This document shows positions 19,562 through 28,214 of a DNA stretch of 64,000 bases, one piece after another; position 1 is the first letter of the stretch; each line of letters opens with the position of its first letter. The DNA comes from Paenibacillus_E violae (lineage in GTDB: Bacteria > Bacillota > Bacilli > Paenibacillales > NBRC-103111). The notes beneath the pieces were generated by a model. The model did no database searches. It worked only from the letters and a program-made list of their open reading frames with translations, and was not told the origin of the DNA. The position numbers and the translations under genes were made by a program. The stretch covers positions 372,001 to 436,000 of the forward strand of contig NZ_JAWCUD010000003.1 of the NCBI RefSeq assembly GCF_032461945.1. Reading direction: 5' to 3'.

Positions 19562-19575
19562 AAAAAGCGCTTACA
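19562..19575 (-). promoter_or_regulatory. cre-like site of operon B
   Basis: Minus-strand TGTAAGCGCTTTTT fits 12 of 14 positions of TGWAANCGNTNWCA; the last two bases differ. It lies between the candidate operator and the GntR gene. Confidence 0.4.
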
Positions 19576-19588
19576 AAAATATAAGATG

Positions 19589-19609
19589 ACTAGTTACCCT
19601 AGTATACCA
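19589..19609. promoter_or_regulatory. Candidate GntR/FCD operator
   Basis: ACTAG-TTACC-CTAGT is a 5-bp palindrome and overlaps TAGTATACCA, which fits the TNGT-ACNA half-site pattern of GntR/FCD regulators. It lies about 80 bp upstream of the GntR start, over the likely promoter, so autoregulation is inferred. Confidence 0.4.
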
Positions 19610-19812
19610 GCTTGATTACAGTGAGCCGGATCGCTTTAATGAATCGGCCACCCTCTGATTTGTTCATCCAGCCAGCATACGCTGACGACGCCTTGCAATT
19701 GCATTGTTTGCTATGTTTGACCTGTGATAATACTAACATACCACTACTATATTGGAGTTGACGATGCACTAATCGCTTAGAACATTTACCCATTTCTTGC
19801 ATTCCCTCCCGA

Positions 19813-19841
19813 TTGAAAGCGCTGTATAAATGGTGTAGAAT
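19813..19841 (+). promoter_or_regulatory. Promoter of the AraC gene with overlapping cre-like site
   Basis: TTGAAA (19813-19818) and TAGAAT (19836-19841) are separated by 17 bp. TGAAAGCGCTGTAT (19814-19827) overlaps the -35 box and fits the cre consensus at 12 of 14 positions. The start codon follows 29 bp downstream of the -10 box. Confidence 0.6.
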
Positions 19842-19870
19842 AGATCGAAAAGCAAGGGGGGACGTATACA

Positions 19871-20803
19871 ATGTCTGAATTGATCGCTGATATGGTTGAA
19901 ATTGGCAGGCTTCCCGACGTTCGAATGTCTTTTCACTTGATGGGGCTGCATGTTCGCGATGTGGGTCCCAGTTGGACCTATCCATCCCATGAACATCCTA
20001 TGTACGAGCTTCATTGGATGATCGAAGGGGACATGAAGATGATCGTGGAGGGTCAGATTTACGATCAGAAAAAGGGAGATCTACTTTTCATACGTCCGGG
20101 GATTATTCATTCATGCAAGTCTGCAGGCTCTCATGGCTTCACTTATTTTTGCATTCATTTCAGCGTAGCAGATCCCGCTTTCTCCAAAGAGCTGGAGCGT
20201 CGTCAAGCCGCCTGCTACGAAGCATCTACTCCCCTTGTCAAAGAATTGGCCCCCTTCCTAACAGAGTTATGTAATTTTGCTACTGAAAACAAAAGTCGAT
20301 CGCTCTCTGCTGCAAAAAGTATGAAGATGTACGCATCCGTATTTGAGCTTTTGGGAACGTTGGTGGAACAACTGTCCCAAACCGACAACATCGTGCTTAC
20401 GAAAAAGGAATTACTGGCCAGCCGCATCGCCGAAAATATCGAAGCTTCGATCCGAAGCAGCCTGCTTCATGGCCAAGTGGAAGACAACGAAAGAAAATTC
20501 GTCCAAGATATAGCCGAATCCCTGAAGCTGAGTCCATCCCAGGTGAATCGCGTATTTCAACAGGTTTACGGGAAAGCTCCCCGCAAATATATGTCGGAAA
20601 TTTTGTTAAGCGAGGCACAACGCCTGTTGCTTCAGACTGACCTGTCCATCGATCATATCGCCATGATACTCGGGTATAAAACAAGCGCCCACTTCAGCCG
20701 CCAATTCAAGCGTTGGATCGGGATTGCGCCATCCGTCTATAGAAGCGCTGTCGAAACGGCTGAAAGTCCCCCGCTGGTATCTCCACCTCCTCAGAAATCT
20801 TAA
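19871..20803 (+). CDS. AraC-family transcriptional regulator with cupin-type sensor domain
   Basis: 310 residues. The N-terminal half is an AraC-binding cupin barrel (HEHPMYELHWMIEG, GDLLFIRPGIIHSC). The last 100 residues carry the two helix-turn-helix motifs (VQDIAESLKLSPSQVNRVF and IDHIAMILGYKTSAHFSRQF). GGGGGG precedes the ATG. It is divergent from operon B and likely controls it in response to a cytoplasmic sugar. The cre-like site over its promoter suggests that glucose represses the regulator itself. Confidence 0.9.
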   Translation: MSELIADMVEIGRLPDVRMSFHLMGLHVRDVGPSWTYPSHEHPMYELHWMIEGDMKMIVEGQIYDQKKGDLLFIRPGIIHSCKSAGSHGFTYFCIHFSVADPAFSKELERRQAACYEASTPLVKELAPFLTELCNFATENKSRSLSAAKSMKMYASVFELLGTLVEQLSQTDNIVLTKKELLASRIAENIEASIRSSLLHGQVEDNERKFVQDIAESLKLSPSQVNRVFQQVYGKAPRKYMSEILLSEAQRLLLQTDLSIDHIAMILGYKTSAHFSRQFKRWIGIAPSVYRSAVETAESPPLVSPPPQKS

Positions 20804-20921
20804 AACCAACGACCATAAAAAAGCCACAATGATTGCTGCCAGCAATGAGATCCTATTCCTGTCATCGAACCGATATAATTGGATATTTTTAGCATAATTA
20901 GAAACATCACACTCTAAGCAA

Positions 20922-20961
20922 AAGGCTGTTAGTCTGCAAAATATCGCAGTCTAACAGCCTT
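20922..20961 (-). terminator. Terminator between the AraC gene and the deacetylase gene
   Basis: AAGGCTGTTAG and CTAACAGCCTT with an inner CTGC/GCAG form a long stem. On the minus strand TTTTG follows, so it terminates the deacetylase gene, which ends 9 nt away; on the plus strand the downstream tract is A-rich. Confidence 0.8.
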
Positions 20962-20970
20962 GAAATAAAG

Positions 20971-21774
20971 TTAATTTGCAGAAATTAGTTCTGGAACCGT
21001 CACTAAGGTATAACCCTTTTGCCTCAAATAGGAGATAATCTGAGGAAGCGCCTCTACCGTGTTACCGAGTTTCCCATGCTTCCCACCTGCAAAGTGCTGG
21101 AGAATTATTGCGCCAGGTCCGACCTCTTTTCGTACATTGCTTAGAATTTGCGAAACACTTTTCCCATCCCAGTCTAACGTATCAACTGACCAACCGATAA
21201 CTTGATGACCAGATTGCATAGATACATTTAGGACCTGCGGAGAAACAGCACCATAGGGTGCTCGGAATAGGGTAGGGACTACACCTGTAATTTGCTTTAT
21301 CATATCATCCGTTGAGCCAATTTCACTCTGAATCTTATCGGCAGTCGCTTCGGAAAGATTAACATGATCCCATGAGTGGTTACCGATCGCATGACCTTCA
21401 TCTACAAGCCTTTTCATCATTTTCGGATGTTCTTTCGCATGTTCTCCGACTACGAAGAAAGTCGCTTTAACCTGCTCCTTCTTCAAGATATCCAAGATGA
21501 GCGGGGTATATTTTTCATCAGGACCGTCATCAAAAGTTAAAGCGACTTTAAGACCGTCTTTTTTTACATTATTGATTACTGCAGCACTTTCACTTTTTTT
21601 GTCACTATTAGAATCATCTATTTTCTTTATCACTTTTTGTTGGGGTTCTATGTTTATTGGCGTGATGACTTGTGGATCAGGTAAAGAAACTAGACTTTCA
21701 GGTTGCACTGAATTGCTGCACCCCGTCATTCCTAATATGCCAAATAGAAATACTGCTGTTCGGATAACTTTCAT
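20971..21774 (-). CDS. Polysaccharide deacetylase lipoprotein (NodB domain)
   Basis: 267 residues from the ATG at 21774, which puts the lipobox GMTGC (Cys19) at the right distance; the frame extends 8 codons upstream. The NodB domain has all its motifs: TFDDGPD (catalytic Asp and first metal Asp), HSWDH (metal His residues), RAPYGA, and DTLDW. A polar linker of about 60 residues joins the lipid anchor to the domain. Relatives deacetylate peptidoglycan or surface polysaccharide outside the membrane. It stands alone in its transcription unit. Confidence 0.88.
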   Translation of the reverse strand: MKVIRTAVFLFGILGMTGCSNSVQPESLVSLPDPQVITPINIEPQQKVIKKIDDSNSDKKSESAAVINNVKKDGLKVALTFDDGPDEKYTPLILDILKKEQVKATFFVVGEHAKEHPKMMKRLVDEGHAIGNHSWDHVNLSEATADKIQSEIGSTDDMIKQITGVVPTLFRAPYGAVSPQVLNVSMQSGHQVIGWSVDTLDWDGKSVSQILSNVRKEVGPGAIILQHFAGGKHGKLGNTVEALPQIISYLRQKGYTLVTVPELISAN

Positions 21775-21914
21775 TTTTGTACCACTTCTTTCTGCCACTC
21801 TAATTGCTAAACCAAGACAACTTATTAAATATACTATAAAAGCTTATATTTATGTACTATATTTCTCATTTTAGACATTATAACGGTATACCGAAATTAA
21901 TGTATAAAAAAATG

Positions 21915-21947
21915 ACCCCATCGAGTCAGATGACTTCTCGATAGGGT
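21915..21947 (-). terminator. Terminator of the GH4/PL22/diiron operon
   Basis: ACCCCATCGAG (21915-21925) pairs with CTCGATAGGGT (21937-21947), one wobble, followed on the minus strand by CATTTTTTT. It begins 22 nt after the stop at 21969. Confidence 0.85.
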
Positions 21948-21968
21948 ACAATTTAGTTAGTATTAAAC

Positions 21969-23264
21969 CTAGTAACCACCAGCAAAACGGTCGGTGACTT
22001 GCTTATCGGAGGGCGCCTGCCCCACTTCCCGTTCCATAAACCTCGTTCTTTTCTCCTGAGTGACGGCTGCTGCCAACTGCGCTTGATCCTGATCCCCTTG
22101 ATGCACATCATGAATGATCCATTTTTGTCCGAACCCTGCATGAACGACCTCATCTGCCCAATCGAAATCCTGAAACGTCGTCATTAACGGATCCTGAACT
22201 TTATCGCGACAAAACTCCCACTCTTCCCTCTTCCCCGGAGGATATTTCATGGCCGCCTTTTCTATGGCAATCGTAAGGTGGGTATAAGCTTCGTCAATAC
22301 TATCAAATTCGTTGACGCACATTTCGTAGAATCCAGTCCAATTCGGAATGGCATAAACATCCCTTCCTTTCGCCCGTAACGCCGCTTCCCCGAACCAGGA
22401 ATGACGGGCCTCATCCCACAGATGTCGAGCGACATCGTAATGAAATGCCCATGGCTTGCTTTCCGCACTGAAAAAGATGTAAGCGAGCGCCTCGGTTGCC
22501 GTCATTTCATAAAACCGGTGCAGCATCATGGCCTCAAGCCGTCCGGTGTCGTTGTCCTCGAACGTCACTCCGTCGAACTTGCGCCGGTTTGTTCTAAAGC
22601 GGCTGTCCCGGATCGAAGCATTCGGCAGCTCAAACGAAATGGTTGGTTCGGGTATTACGGCATCATGCTCCGGCCGTGGCTCCGTACCACTGATGCCCCC
22701 CGCTCGCTGCAGCAAATTCTCGAGAAACGACTTCCACTTTTCGGCATCCCGGCGTTCCTCTTCCGAGGCGGATTGAAGCAACTCCATGACGGTTGATTGG
22801 CCCCAGTCGATTTGCATCTGCCGGTCAAGCTGCTGATGCCGGAGCATCATGATTGTCGGCTCGTCGACGATGGGCTGCGCTCGCTGCATATAATCGTCGA
22901 TGGCCGCCAGCTGAGCCGGCTTCACCACTCCAAACAACGCAACTAATAAGGTTAATGTGTTTGCAGAATCGAGCACTTGATTCGTCAGCCGCTCTAGCGC
23001 GATGTCGGGACACTTGTCGAAAGCTGCCGTGCTCAGTCGCAGTTGCCTGCAGCGATTGCGGCACTGCTCATGGAAGGAAGCATCTTGCCACACCAGCCGG
23101 GCTAATGCCCCTTTGAGCTCATATTCCGGCCGGGCGATCAGATGGCCGGCTTCGATTCTTGCCAGCCGCCTATCGATGTAAGCGAGCCGGTGCAGCCGGT
23201 TGGCAGATTCGGCTACAGACATTCCAATTTTGTCCCACTGTTCTATCCCCATAAAAGGATGCAT
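21969..23264 (-). CDS. Ferritin-like diiron protein (DUF455-like) in a pectin-oligosaccharide operon
   Basis: 431 residues, all-helical by sequence, no signal peptide. Residues 240-390 show the diiron four-helix pattern: a Glu in FYEMTATEAL (E253 or E258), ExxH in WDEARHSW (E285, H288), a Glu in FYEMCVNEF (E314) and ExxH in ADEVVHAGFG (E372, H375). DEARH and DE-x-x-H-x-x-x-G-x-x-x-W resemble DUF455, a ferritin-like family without a firm function. The first 180 residues are also helical and may be a second, degenerate bundle. GGGAGG precedes the ATG by 6 nt. It is the last gene of the GH4-PL22 operon with 18 nt to the preceding gene, so it should be made with the galacturonide enzymes. An oxidase or oxygenase role on a sugar acid is only a hypothesis. 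Confidence 0.7.
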   Translation of the reverse strand: MHPFMGIEQWDKIGMSVAESANRLHRLAYIDRRLARIEAGHLIARPEYELKGALARLVWQDASFHEQCRNRCRQLRLSTAAFDKCPDIALERLTNQVLDSANTLTLLVALFGVVKPAQLAAIDDYMQRAQPIVDEPTIMMLRHQQLDRQMQIDWGQSTVMELLQSASEEERRDAEKWKSFLENLLQRAGGISGTEPRPEHDAVIPEPTISFELPNASIRDSRFRTNRRKFDGVTFEDNDTGRLEAMMLHRFYEMTATEALAYIFFSAESKPWAFHYDVARHLWDEARHSWFGEAALRAKGRDVYAIPNWTGFYEMCVNEFDSIDEAYTHLTIAIEKAAMKYPPGKREEWEFCRDKVQDPLMTTFQDFDWADEVVHAGFGQKWIIHDVHQGDQDQAQLAAAVTQEKRTRFMEREVGQAPSDKQVTDRFAGGY

Positions 23265-23282
23265 GGTAACCCTCCCTTTGAT

Positions 23283-24515
23283 TTATACATTTTCGTGCAA
23301 ATCAACTATATAGATGTTGCCTTGGGTCCGTTCATTATGAGCATCCGAGGTAAATAGAACGTACTGGTCGTTATGGCTGAAAATCGGATGCGGATGCACG
23401 TCCTGCACAGAGAAACTACTGTTATGGAGACAGAGAAGTGTCATGTCCAGCTTGGCGCGCAGCCAATCTATCCGGCACAGATGAATGCTGTGAGCATCAA
23501 TAATGCCGTCGGTCACAAGCAGCGAGTCGTCCGTGCTTGTCGTGAAATGTCCATAAGCCGACATGTCAGGTAAAAAGCTCACTTCCGTGTACTCCCCTTC
23601 CCGTGAATCCATATAACCAACAAAACTGACAATCGGCTCTTGCTCTTTCACCACTTCTTTCATTGCCGGATCGTTAGGAATGCCACGGGTTCCGTGATAA
23701 ATTACCGCATGATCTTTATTCGCCCACATTTCATGGCAAATCCACAAAGACTGTCCCCCGTTCGATTGATCCCTCACCTTCGATATCTTCCCGTGATCAT
23801 ACAGCCAAATGCGCTGATCGACCATGCCGCCTTCATGGTTGAACAGGATGATTCGCGGATCACTCGGGTGAAACTGCACGTGGGTCACCCAGCCTTGATG
23901 TGAAAAGTCGTAGAGTGTCTCCCCTGAGATCGTATCGATAACAACGACTTGTGAGCTTATGCTGTCCCGCTTCACCTTCTCACGAATCAAGCTGAACGGA
24001 TTGCCTTCTCCAACCTCGAACGCTGCAGAATCGATATAAGGGATACAAGCGTATCGTCCATCACCGGACAAATGCGTAAATCCGGTCATCACGTTTTCCG
24101 GGAGTCGATAGATGACCCTCTCCTCCAACCCGTTTACATCGAGCAATCGCACCTCGTTGCCTTGAATATATAGCAGAAGGCCATCTGCAGGAGCAAAGCT
24201 AGGGCTTGCTTTTGCAAAACCGCGGTACGGATTTCCGTCGTAGTACACGTAACTTTTCATTAAGCCATCACAATTGTCTGTAAGCTGAACAGCCGTACCG
24301 TCTTCCAGCGACAACTTGAACAAATTCGGATTGCCGCTGCCCGGGTCGCTGATATATAGCATTTGCCGGTTATCAACGGTGAAGCTGCTGCTCGTAAAAT
24401 ACAAATGATGATGATTTCCAGGCAGCGAAGTGAGCTGAGTCACAGTCCGTCCTGTTAGCGCATCCTTGCGTTTCTGTAATTGATGTTTGAAGATGGTACC
24501 TTTGAACGTATTCAC
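23283..24515 (-). CDS. PL22 oligogalacturonide lyase-like protein
   Basis: 410 residues from a GTG codon, AGGGGAG 5 nt upstream. It is a seven-bladed propeller with the hallmarks of oligogalacturonate lyase: GxxVTQLTS near the start, WVTHVQFHPSDPRI, FNHEGG, CHEMW and the final HPHPIFSHNDQYVLFTSDAH. These include the His residues that hold manganese in PL22 enzymes. The known reaction is beta-elimination of short (unsaturated) oligogalacturonides to 5-keto-4-deoxyuronate in the cytoplasm. There is no signal peptide. It is 15 nt behind the GH4 gene and 18 nt before the diiron gene. It is somewhat diverged from the enterobacterial enzymes, so the exact uronide substrate is uncertain. Confidence 0.8.
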   Translation of the reverse strand: MNTFKGTIFKHQLQKRKDALTGRTVTQLTSLPGNHHHLYFTSSSFTVDNRQMLYISDPGSGNPNLFKLSLEDGTAVQLTDNCDGLMKSYVYYDGNPYRGFAKASPSFAPADGLLLYIQGNEVRLLDVNGLEERVIYRLPENVMTGFTHLSGDGRYACIPYIDSAAFEVGEGNPFSLIREKVKRDSISSQVVVIDTISGETLYDFSHQGWVTHVQFHPSDPRIILFNHEGGMVDQRIWLYDHGKISKVRDQSNGGQSLWICHEMWANKDHAVIYHGTRGIPNDPAMKEVVKEQEPIVSFVGYMDSREGEYTEVSFLPDMSAYGHFTTSTDDSLLVTDGIIDAHSIHLCRIDWLRAKLDMTLLCLHNSSFSVQDVHPHPIFSHNDQYVLFTSDAHNERTQGNIYIVDLHENV

Positions 24516-24530
24516 TGCTTGCTCTCCCCT

Positions 24531-25916
24531 CTAGTTAAAAAAACGCGGCAGCCAACTCCGATTCGCCCGAAGCAAGCTGTCAGCCAGCTCCCCGAGCTCG
24601 GAGAAATCAGCAAGCCCGCTAAGCGGATCCAGGCTTAACGCTTCGATCAACGTCTCCCGGCTGCCCTCCAACGCCGCCTTCAACGTAAGCTCATGCACAT
24701 CGGCGTGAAGCCTGCACAGACTGCCGACCGGACCGGGCAGATCACCTGAGGCCCACGGGTGAATCCCGCTCGATCCGACCGTCGCGAGTGTCTCCACGAT
24801 CACGTCCTTAGGCATGTTTCCGATTTGCCCTTCGTTCGGGACGTTGACGATCGCGGGCGTCTCGCCGCCAGTCACAATAGCCTTTATGATTTCCGTCATT
24901 TCTTCGCCGGATCGCTGCCAGGAAACCTCCTTCACGCCGCTTGCCAGCTGCCGGATCGTGTCCAGCTGATGAACCTTCGTCAAGCGCCTAGCGTCTACCG
25001 TCGTTTTAAGCACGCCGTATTTCATGCCGTACCCGTTTCTCACATTGCACAGACTTGGATAGAACTCGATCAGATGGCGGTCTCCAGCCAGCGGCAAGTA
25101 CCCGAAATGACGGCATAATGCCAGCTTCGCTGCGCTTTTGTTGTGAAACGAATCATGCTTTCCTGCGGCTCCTTCGTCCTCGATATCCCAATGTTCCTGG
25201 GCATACGCTCGGATTCGAGGCCGTACATCCTGGCCATTAAGCTCTGCCTTCGTCAGCCATATGAAATGGTTGACCCCTGCAACCTCATAATGAAATCCTT
25301 GCTCTGGGAGCCAGCGATACAAGTAATCAGTCACGTTCATGCCCTCAGGCTTGGGCAAGCCAAGCATCGGGCCGAAATATTTCGGAGCCGCGTGCAGCTC
25401 ATGGCACATGCCGACGACCTTAACACTTTTGGCCGCTTTGTTCATGGCCCGGGTGACGACACTCATGGGATTCGTCACATTGAACAACCAGGCGCCCGGA
25501 CATATTTCCTCCATTTCCTGCACAAGCTCGTAGGCAACCGGTGCCGTACGCAGCGAAGCAGAAATGCCGCATGGTCCAACCGTCATCGATACCGGCTGAC
25601 GGATACCGTATTGGATGGGCAGCTCCAAATCATTCCAGAACGCATCCATCGCTCCTGGACTGAACGTCGTCAGTACGAAGTCGGCTCCTTGCAGCGCTTC
25701 CTTCCGATCATCCATAATGCGAACCCGGTATTCCTTGTTACGAAGCCGATTAAATGTGTGCAGCATAGCGGCTACTGCCTCAACATGCTCCCGGTTCGGG
25801 TCGACCAGTCTGATTTCACCACCTTGAATCTCGTCCAACAAATATACATCCCGCATGAGCCCTGCCATCCAGTTGACGCTCCCGCCACCGATTATCGTCA
25901 AGTTCATAGAATCCAT
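24531..25916 (-). CDS. Glycoside hydrolase family 4, probable alpha-galacturonidase type
   Basis: 461 residues. The NAD-binding motif IGGGSVNW is at the N-terminus, NVTNP at 146-150, and the metal site is formed by Cys171 in CHEL and His217 in GVNHF. GH4 enzymes use NAD and a divalent metal for oxidative-eliminative hydrolysis. The four residues starting at the metal Cys track specificity in GH4; CHE-x is the type I associate with alpha-galacturonidases such as LplD, which agrees with the PL22 gene next door. GGAGG lies 8 nt before the ATG. First gene of the operon, divergent from an AraC regulator. Confidence 0.85.
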   Translation of the reverse strand: MDSMNLTIIGGGSVNWMAGLMRDVYLLDEIQGGEIRLVDPNREHVEAVAAMLHTFNRLRNKEYRVRIMDDRKEALQGADFVLTTFSPGAMDAFWNDLELPIQYGIRQPVSMTVGPCGISASLRTAPVAYELVQEMEEICPGAWLFNVTNPMSVVTRAMNKAAKSVKVVGMCHELHAAPKYFGPMLGLPKPEGMNVTDYLYRWLPEQGFHYEVAGVNHFIWLTKAELNGQDVRPRIRAYAQEHWDIEDEGAAGKHDSFHNKSAAKLALCRHFGYLPLAGDRHLIEFYPSLCNVRNGYGMKYGVLKTTVDARRLTKVHQLDTIRQLASGVKEVSWQRSGEEMTEIIKAIVTGGETPAIVNVPNEGQIGNMPKDVIVETLATVGSSGIHPWASGDLPGPVGSLCRLHADVHELTLKAALEGSRETLIEALSLDPLSGLADFSELGELADSLLRANRSWLPRFFN

Positions 25917-25978
25917 CTCTTTCGCCTCCAGAGAGTAAGAGCTTGATATTTACGAATTAAAGCGTACCATCTGAGTGG

Positions 25979-25992
25979 CGAAAGCGTCTTCA
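25979..25992 (+). promoter_or_regulatory. cre-like site in the divergent GH4/AraC promoter region
   Basis: CGAAAGCGTCTTCA fits the cre consensus at 12 of 14 positions. It lies 63 bp upstream of the GH4 start and 40 bp before a TATAAT box (26032-26037) that probably serves the AraC gene. Confidence 0.4.
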
Positions 25993-26079
25993 ATTATCTT
26001 GTTTTTCTCTCCATTCATTCACCTATCTTGCTATAATATATTTATAGTTGCTTTAGTTCCTGAAGGAGGGAGCCTGCAG

Positions 26080-26940
26080 TTGGACCAGACGACCATGTCT
26101 AATTACGATGTTCCTTACGACCGAACCCCGCCTTTCTCCATAAGCTATACGCACGATAGGGAAATCGGGAAAAAACCAGTCATTCACCATTATCATAATG
26201 CCTTCGAGCTTGATTTCTTTGTCAAGGCGGACCTTGAAATCTTCGTGCGGGACAACAATTACACGATCCGGGACGGCGACTTCTTTTTCATTAACGAATA
26301 CGAGATCCATCGAATCCACTACCAGCCGAACCGTCCCTATGCAAGATATGTGATTAATTTCAGCAAAGAGTTTATTCAAGGGATGCTTCGGGAAGCCGGA
26401 CTGGAGCCCACCTTGGAGTGGTTAATTCATCAAGGTCCTCGTAAGGTGGAGACGAAGCCGGAGCAGCGGAGCGCACTGACGTCTCTATTCAAAACGATGG
26501 TGTCCGCGCATGGATTGAACGATTGCGATCCGCTAGCCGGGGCCAAAATAAAGCTGAATTTACTCCAGCTGCTAATCCGATTTAAGGAACTGGCAGACCA
26601 GCAGCAGCCGTCTCCTGCCTTTAATCCACACATCAGGGGATTGATCCTCTATATCGATAAAAATTACGCCAAACCGATCTCCCTGGAGCAGCTTCAAGCA
26701 AAATTTGGACTGAGTAAATATTACATAAGCCATTTGTTTAAAGAGACGACCCATTTTACTTTATTTGAATATGTGTTAAACCGAAGAATATTAGAAGCCA
26801 AAAAACTATTGGAGCAAACGGAACTTTCCATTATAGAGGTTGCCCTAGGTTCTGGGTTCAATAATCTGCAGCATTTCTATCGGATTTTTCAGCGCCATGT
26901 AGAACAAACACCTCTGCAATATCGCAGAGGTGTGAGATGA
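26080..26940 (+). CDS. AraC-family transcriptional regulator
   Basis: 286 residues from a TTG at 26080, preceded by GAAGGAGGG with 9-nt spacing. The frame is open 35 codons further upstream, but that part covers the TATAAT box and has no ribosome binding site; the first ATG (26095) is too far from the AGGAGG. The N-terminal cupin domain (HHYHNAFELDFFVKADLEI, GDFFFINEYEIHRI) and the two C-terminal helix-turn-helix motifs (LEQLQAKFGLSKYYISHLF, IIEVALGSGFNNLQHFYRIF) are clear. Divergent from the GH4-PL22-diiron operon and likely its regulator. The coding end contains a 10-bp hairpin. Confidence 0.88.
   Translation: MDQTTMSNYDVPYDRTPPFSISYTHDREIGKKPVIHHYHNAFELDFFVKADLEIFVRDNNYTIRDGDFFFINEYEIHRIHYQPNRPYARYVINFSKEFIQGMLREAGLEPTLEWLIHQGPRKVETKPEQRSALTSLFKTMVSAHGLNDCDPLAGAKIKLNLLQLLIRFKELADQQQPSPAFNPHIRGLILYIDKNYAKPISLEQLQAKFGLSKYYISHLFKETTHFTLFEYVLNRRILEAKKLLEQTELSIIEVALGSGFNNLQHFYRIFQRHVEQTPLQYRRGVR
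26908..26933 (+). terminator. Perfect 10-bp hairpin overlapping the 3' end of the AraC gene
   Basis: ACACCTCTGC and GCAGAGGTGT flank a 6-nt loop and lie inside the last codons of the gene. No T-run follows on the plus strand; on the minus strand TTTGTTCT follows. It may stabilise the mRNA end or act as a weak terminator. Confidence 0.4.
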
Positions 26941-27089
26941 AGTTATGTAAAGCTAAATGCCAACTCCTTAAGTTATGGAGCAATTGCTAGAGAAAAGACA
27001 TTCATGGAATTCTCAGCTGTAACATGCTGTTCATTCGCCGTTCATTTTCACTTCCTATACTCAGGTTATTACAAAGGAGGGAAGCAAAA

Positions 27090-28214
27090 ATGTATCTGGC
27101 TATTCGAGAAATGAGGTTTGCCAAGGCTCGGTATTCGTTAATTGCTACAATTATGGTGCTTGTTTCATTTCTTGTTCTGTTTGTCACTGGTCTTGCACAG
27201 GGGCTTGCGTACGATAACGCGGCTTCCGTTAAGAATATGGCAGCAACTCATTTTGTCTTGGAACAGGATTCTAATCATCGCTTTACCAGGTCTCAGGTGG
27301 ATCAGAACCAGCTAGAAAAAGCTAGCTTAATAGTAGGAAAAGAGAATGTGGAACCACTTGGTGTCAAAATGACTACGGTTATTCGATCCGAGGGTACAGA
27401 GAAGATTGACGTTACACTGCTCGCAGTTACTAACAATGGCTGGCTGGCTCCAGCAATAACAGAAGGTTCCCCCCTCTCGGATCAGGCAAAAGGACATGTT
27501 CTTGTGGATCAAAAGCTGGCTGATTCTGGCGTGAAAATAGGCACAATCCTTGTAGATCAAGCCTCGGGAACACAATGGACCGTGAATGGCTTTGTGAAGA
27601 ACGAGTCATTCAGCCATACACCGGCTGTTTTTCTAAATCAACAGGACTGGCTTAATCTCCAGTCGCAGACACCTGCTCGTCAAGGAACTAAGCTAGCAGA
27701 GAGTCAAGTTTACAATGCGCTTGCGATTAAAGACTCAAGTGAGAGAGTTAAGGATCTTCAGGCGGCGCTCCCCAATACAGAGGTAATATCGAAGGCTGAG
27801 GCAGTCTCAGCGATTCCTGGTTACAAAGAAGAACAAGGCTCTCTTCTGATGATGATTGGATTCTTGTTTATTATTTCCGCTTTTGTACTGGCCGTATTCT
27901 TCTATGTCATTACGATTCAAAAAACCAGTCAATTTGGTATTTTGAAAGCTATTGGTACACGTACTGCCTATCTAGCCAGAAGTGTGACGATGCAGGTCTT
28001 GATTTTATCGGTTGGTAGTTTGGTCATTAGCGTCCTGCTGGTACAATTGTTTGAGGCTATATTGCCAAGTTCTATGCCATTTCAATTAGGTTTCACTACC
28101 TTGGCACTTACTTGCTTGTCCTTTGTAGCAATGTCTCTGGCTGGATCGCTATTTTCGGTGTGGAAAGTCGCCAAAATTGACGCTTTGGATGCGATTGGGA
28201 GGACGGCAGCATGA
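27090..28214 (+). CDS. ABC transporter permease, HrtB-like (FtsX/MacB superfamily)
   Basis: 374 residues from the ATG at 27090, preceded by AAAGGAGGG. One membrane segment near the N-terminus (about 16-37), an extracellular domain of roughly 210 residues, and three membrane segments at the C-terminus: the MacB/FtsX topology. The start (LAIREMRFAKARYSLIATI, then FVTGLAQGLAYDNA) closely resembles staphylococcal HrtB, the permease of a haem exporter. The neighbouring ATPase also looks like HrtA. The haem-sensing HssRS genes usually found with hrtAB are absent, so the substrate is open. It overlaps the ATPase gene by 4 nt. Confidence 0.82.
   Translation: MYLAIREMRFAKARYSLIATIMVLVSFLVLFVTGLAQGLAYDNAASVKNMAATHFVLEQDSNHRFTRSQVDQNQLEKASLIVGKENVEPLGVKMTTVIRSEGTEKIDVTLLAVTNNGWLAPAITEGSPLSDQAKGHVLVDQKLADSGVKIGTILVDQASGTQWTVNGFVKNESFSHTPAVFLNQQDWLNLQSQTPARQGTKLAESQVYNALAIKDSSERVKDLQAALPNTEVISKAEAVSAIPGYKEEQGSLLMMIGFLFIISAFVLAVFFYVITIQKTSQFGILKAIGTRTAYLARSVTMQVLILSVGSLVISVLLVQLFEAILPSSMPFQLGFTTLALTCLSFVAMSLAGSLFSVWKVAKIDALDAIGRTAA

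Larger units (their letters stand above)
19514..19870. other. Divergent intergenic region between the GntR operon and an AraC gene
   Basis: 357 bp without a gene. It holds a cre-like site and a candidate GntR operator on the operon B side, and a well-spaced promoter with an overlapping cre-like site on the AraC side. The middle part (about 19620-19800) shows nothing I can assign. Confidence 0.7.

Noticed and set aside
25143..25946. Long plus-strand frame of 267 codons opposite the GH4 gene
   Set aside because: It lies fully antisense to a clear GH4 gene, has no ribosome binding site and encodes no recognisable protein.
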